Positions 12,398 through 14,686 of a stretch of 14,686 nucleotides of DNA are shown here, piece after piece. This DNA is from JBKPFU01 sp046728975 (GTDB lineage: Bacteria; Actinomycetota; Thermoleophilia; Gaiellales; Gaiellaceae). Made by a program: the position numbers and the translations under genes. The stretch spans positions 1-14,686 of the forward strand of contig JBKPFU010000086.1 of NCBI GenBank assembly GCA_046728975.1, read 5' to 3'. The notes beneath the pieces are model-generated. The model was not told the DNA's origin. It saw only the letters and a program-made list of their open reading frames with translations, and searched no databases. How positions within the stretch are numbered: position 1 is the stretch's first letter; each line of letters begins with the position of its first letter.

Positions 12398-13282
12398 CTA
12401 CGCCGGAGCGGGCTCGAGCGCCCCGACGCGCTCGAGGCAGTCGCGAATCTGCGCCGTCTCGGACTCGTTCGCATCGACGAGCGGTAGTCGGAGGCCGCCG
12501 ACGTCGTGGCCGAGAAGGTTCAGCGCCGCCTTGATGGCGATTGGGTTCGGCGCGACCTTGAGCAGCTCGTAGGCCGGCGCGAGCTCTTCGTCGATCCGCT
12601 TCGCGCCGTCGGCATCGCCCTCGCGGAACCGGTGGATCATCTCCTTCACCTGCGGACCGACGACGTGGCTGTGCACGCAGACGCCTCCGAGCCCTCCCAG
12701 CTCGAGGAACGGATGAACCAGGTTGTCGTCGCCGGCGTAGAGATCAAGGTCGGTCTCGGCGAGGATGCGGCGTGCCTGCTCGAGGTCGTCGTTCGCCTGC
12801 TTGACGGCCTTGACCGACGGGATCTCGGCGAGCTCGGCGAGCGTCTCGGGCTCGAGGTTGAGGACGACACGCGCCGGAATGTTGTAGGCGATGATGGGGC
12901 GGTCGCTCACGGCCGCGATCGCCTTGAAGTGCTCGACGATGCCCCGCGGCGGCGGCTTGTTGTAGTACGGCGTGACTACGAGGAACCCATCGGCTCCGGC
13001 CTGATGCGCCTGTTCGGTGAGATGAATCGAGTGGGAGGTCGAGTAGGTGCCGGTGCCGGCGATCACCGTCGCCTTGGCGCCGACGGCGTCGACAGCGACA
13101 CGCAGGAGCTCGAGCCGTTCGTCGTCCGACAGCGTTGGCGCCTCGCCGGTCGTCCCCGTCACGACGATCCCGTCGGAGCCGTTCTCGGTCAGGTAGAGGC
13201 AGAGCTCGCGGAACTTGTCGTACTGGACCGACCCGCCCTCGTGGAACGATGTGATCGCGGCCGTCAGGACCTCGCCGAGCAT
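12398..13282 (-). CDS. dapA: 4-hydroxy-tetrahydrodipicolinate synthase
   Basis: A 294-aa cytoplasmic TIM-barrel aldolase condensing pyruvate with aspartate semialdehyde, the first committed step to diaminopimelate and lysine. Seen: GTTGE (Thr44, Thr45), PYYNKP (Tyr107), YNIPAR (Tyr133, Arg138) and the Schiff-base lysine Lys161 in VKAVKQAND, plus a GLGGV block near 198. With ATG 13282 as start these numbers match the E. coli enzyme exactly, so I prefer it to TTG 13285. The ribosome binding site is weak (no clear GGAGG). The upstream membrane-protein gene ends only 13 bp away, so the two are probably co-transcribed. Its stop (TAG, 12400-12398) directly touches the stop of the convergent HD-GYP gene. 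Confidence 0.97.
   Translation of the reverse strand: MLGEVLTAAITSFHEGGSVQYDKFRELCLYLTENGSDGIVVTGTTGEAPTLSDDERLELLRVAVDAVGAKATVIAGTGTYSTSHSIHLTEQAHQAGADGFLVVTPYYNKPPPRGIVEHFKAIAAVSDRPIIAYNIPARVVLNLEPETLAELAEIPSVKAVKQANDDLEQARRILAETDLDLYAGDDNLVHPFLELGGLGGVCVHSHVVGPQVKEMIHRFREGDADGAKRIDEELAPAYELLKVAPNPIAIKAALNLLGHDVGGLRLPLVDANESETAQIRDCLERVGALEPAPA
12413..12436 (+). other. Stem-loop just past the HD-GYP stop codon, inside the dapA 3' end
   Basis: CTCGAGCG (12413-12420) and CGCTCGAG (12429-12436) form a perfect 8-bp inverted repeat with an 8-nt loop, 15 bp beyond the HD-GYP stop. It lies in dapA codons, so base pairing may be incidental. Without a T-tract it is a poor intrinsic terminator, but it is the only candidate end signal for the plus-strand transcript. 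Confidence 0.3.
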
Positions 13283-13295
13283 CAAGCCGATGTTA

Positions 13296-14129
13296 CTACT
13301 GCCCGCCGGTGGCGAATCCTGCCGGAAGGAGCGGGTTGATCACGGGCGGCCCCAGGCGCAGAACGAGACTGCCCACCGGCGTCTGCTGGATCTCGGAGTT
13401 GAACCAGTGCGGGTATGTCAGCACCTCGTGCAGCGGCGTCTGGTCGTCCCGGACGCCGAGACGCGGCGGCGGCCCCGGAGCGATCGTGGTGCGCAGCGGC
13501 TTCGACAGTTCCTTGGTCAGGTCGGAACGCTTGAAGTAGAGCGCCCAGTTCGCGGTCTGGCTCGGCGGCGGCAGGAACGTGACGACGGCGTCGACATCGA
13601 GGTACTTGAGCGAGTAGAGCGCGAGCTCGAGCGCCTGCCGCCGGAAGATCGGATCGCGCGCTTGCACGCCCTGCGGCAGCGCGCAGCGACCGCCTCCTCC
13701 GACGCCGCAGAGGTCGTAGAGGACGAGGTTGTCCGGGAACTCGTATTTGAAGTCGCCCCGTGGAGTGCCTGCCACCGTCTCCGGCACGCCGATCCCGACG
13801 ATCCGCTGGCCGTTCACCTCTGCGCGGCTCGGCTGCACGAACACGACCTGTTTGCCTTGCTCGGAGACCTTGTAGCGCTTGGTGACGTAGGCGGCAATCT
13901 CGCGCGCGCCCTTGAAGTCGGTCGCGTGCGGCTTCCATGTCGACCAGGCCGCCGAGGAGTCGTCCTTGCCCCACGCGAAGTAGGCGACCACGCCGAGACC
14001 GGCCCCGAACGTCAGCAGAACCACGGCGTAGGCGACGAGGAATCGGCCGGCAAACGGCGCCGGGGCACCGAGCTTGCGCTGCTTGGGCTCCTCGCGGGGC
14101 GCTGCGGCCGGCCTCACAGCCTCGGCCAC
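13296..14129 (-). CDS. Single-pass membrane protein of unknown function, coupled to an FtsH-family protease gene
   Basis: 277 aa: a Pro/Lys/Arg-rich cytoplasmic N-terminus (1-28), one transmembrane segment (about 30-53, FLVAYAVVLLTFGAGLGVVA), and an external domain of about 220 aa rich in beta-type segments. Two cysteines, Cys141 and Cys149, enclose a Gly-rich loop (CGVGGGGRC) and could form a disulfide outside the cell. I do not recognise the domain; no catalytic motif is visible. The start is GTG 14129, with AGGAAGAG just upstream, inside the end of the protease gene. The genes overlap by 16 bp, which implies translational coupling and a shared function. A membrane partner or substrate adaptor for the protease is possible (as HflK/HflC are for FtsH), but this is inference. 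dapA follows closely. Confidence 0.8.
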   Translation of the reverse strand: MAEAVRPAAAPREEPKQRKLGAPAPFAGRFLVAYAVVLLTFGAGLGVVAYFAWGKDDSSAAWSTWKPHATDFKGAREIAAYVTKRYKVSEQGKQVVFVQPSRAEVNGQRIVGIGVPETVAGTPRGDFKYEFPDNLVLYDLCGVGGGGRCALPQGVQARDPIFRRQALELALYSLKYLDVDAVVTFLPPPSQTANWALYFKRSDLTKELSKPLRTTIAPGPPPRLGVRDDQTPLHEVLTYPHWFNSEIQQTPVGSLVLRLGPPVINPLLPAGFATGGQ

Positions 14130-14686
14130 GACTCTTCCTGTCTCAGGTCGACCTCGGGCATCTGGAGCTTCGCTTCGTCGAGCAGCGCGATCACTTCGTC
14201 ACCGTGGATCTCCCGGCGCTCCACGAGCACGTCGGCAATGTGCTCGACCGCCTTCTGATTGCGATCGATGAGGTGGTACGCCGCAAGATAGGCCTGCCCG
14301 AGCATCTCGGCCACGAGGTCGCGTTGCTCGCGGTCGGAGAGGACGCTGGCGATCGGGTCGTGGCTGAATGGGCCGCCGCCGGCGGTGCGGTTCATGATCT
14401 GCTTGCCGACCGACTGAAAGCGCTTCGAGATGCGTTCCTGCGTCTGCTCGGCCGTCTCGTCGTCGAACCTCCCGTTCGCGAACGAGCGGTCGGGCCCCAT
14501 CGCGCAGGCGCCGACCATCCAGGCGGCGCGCGCGGTCGCGCTCTGCACGTCGCCGCCGACGCCTGTCGAGTTCTCGCCGTAGAAGACGCGTTCCGCGGCC
14601 ATCGCGCCGAGCGTCCAGATCAGGCGGCCGATCTCCTCGTGGCGCCAGGACGAGAACCGCTCCTCCTTCTCGAGCGCCTGGTGATG
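14114..14686 (-). CDS. FtsH-family (M41) zinc metallopeptidase, C-terminal 190 aa (runs off the right edge)
   Basis: The visible 190 residues are the second half of an M41 peptidase domain. The stretch RLIWTLGAMAAERVFYGENS, then TGVGGDVQSATARAAWMVG, matches the FtsH pattern GGRxAE...xxTGAxNDxxxAT.xAR.MV. The Asp in GGD is the expected third zinc ligand; the HEAGH helix would lie just outside the window. The C-terminal helices (QAYLAAYHLIDRNQKAVEHI, then ADVLVERREIHGDEVIALL) match the family's ...A..LL..nr..l..la..Ll....l.g.Ev..lL block. Differences from typical FtsH: GGRAAE is GAMAAE, GA.ND is GVGGD, and the usual MSE..G segment after the MV helix is CAMGPDR. It is therefore probably a divergent FtsH-like paralogue. 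The ATPase domain is not visible, so membership in the full AAA+ protease is inferred. Confidence 0.82.
   Translation of the reverse strand, partial: HHQALEKEERFSSWRHEEIGRLIWTLGAMAAERVFYGENSTGVGGDVQSATARAAWMVGACAMGPDRSFANGRFDDETAEQTQERISKRFQSVGKQIMNRTAGGGPFSHDPIASVLSDREQRDLVAEMLGQAYLAAYHLIDRNQKAVEHIADVLVERREIHGDEVIALLDEAKLQMPEVDLRQEESWPRL

Noticed and set aside
13070..13079. Another CGCCTTGGCG palindrome
   Set aside because: It lies in dapA codons without the neighbouring CCGCAAGCGG half, so it is not a third copy of the twin-palindrome repeat.
12398..13285. TTG 13285 as the dapA start
   Set aside because: ATG 13282 gives active-site numbering identical to the E. coli enzyme and is a stronger start codon.

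Overview
The window is high-GC, densely coded bacterial chromosome with many 4-bp ATGA/TTGA gene overlaps and several GTG/TTG starts. The gene order (dapA, RNase J, FtsK/SpoIIIE and a RodZ-type gene on one strand) and the protein style suggest a deep-branching actinobacterium, possibly Thermoleophilia/Gaiellales-like. That placement is inferred from gene content and composition, not from a marker alignment. Almost everything is on the minus strand, so reading from the right end leftwards follows transcription. I see no insertion sequence, CRISPR, tRNA, rRNA or prophage.

Right end (14686 to 12398, minus): the C-terminal peptidase part of an FtsH-family (M41) protease runs in from outside. It overlaps by 16 bp an unknown single-pass membrane protein, which is followed after 12 bp by dapA (lysine/peptidoglycan precursor synthesis). 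Next comes the only plus-strand gene, a 632-aa membrane HD-GYP protein (10499-12397), whose stop codon directly abuts the dapA stop. It is divergent from rnj (RNase J, minus).

Middle (10348 to 5767, minus): rnj is translationally coupled (ATGA) to a 184-aa protein of unknown function. A 209-bp non-coding stretch rich in inverted repeats follows, then ftsK (DNA translocase).

Left part (5660 to 251, minus): a complete BMP/PnrA-type nucleoside-like ABC importer, consisting of a secreted binding protein, a strong intrinsic terminator, a duplicated ATPase and two permeases joined by 4-bp overlaps, with a small membrane protein overlapping the end. The terminator after the binding-protein gene would yield more binding protein than transporter. 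At the left edge the first 26 codons of a RodZ-like helix-turn-helix protein are visible.

Most interesting signals: (1) a 33-bp element (31/33 identical, made of two adjacent perfect 10-bp palindromes) sits just upstream of both the RodZ-like gene and the HD-GYP gene, in the same orientation relative to each, 10.3 kb apart. (2) The HD-GYP protein has lost two hallmark histidines together, RHPxxG to RAPRLS and HHE to QHE, so it probably has an unusual metal site or is a non-catalytic sensor. (3) The 8136-ftsK gap is bounded by 15-bp inverted repeats and contains mutually exclusive pairings. (4) The binding protein has no lipobox cysteine but has two cysteines placed to form a disulfide.
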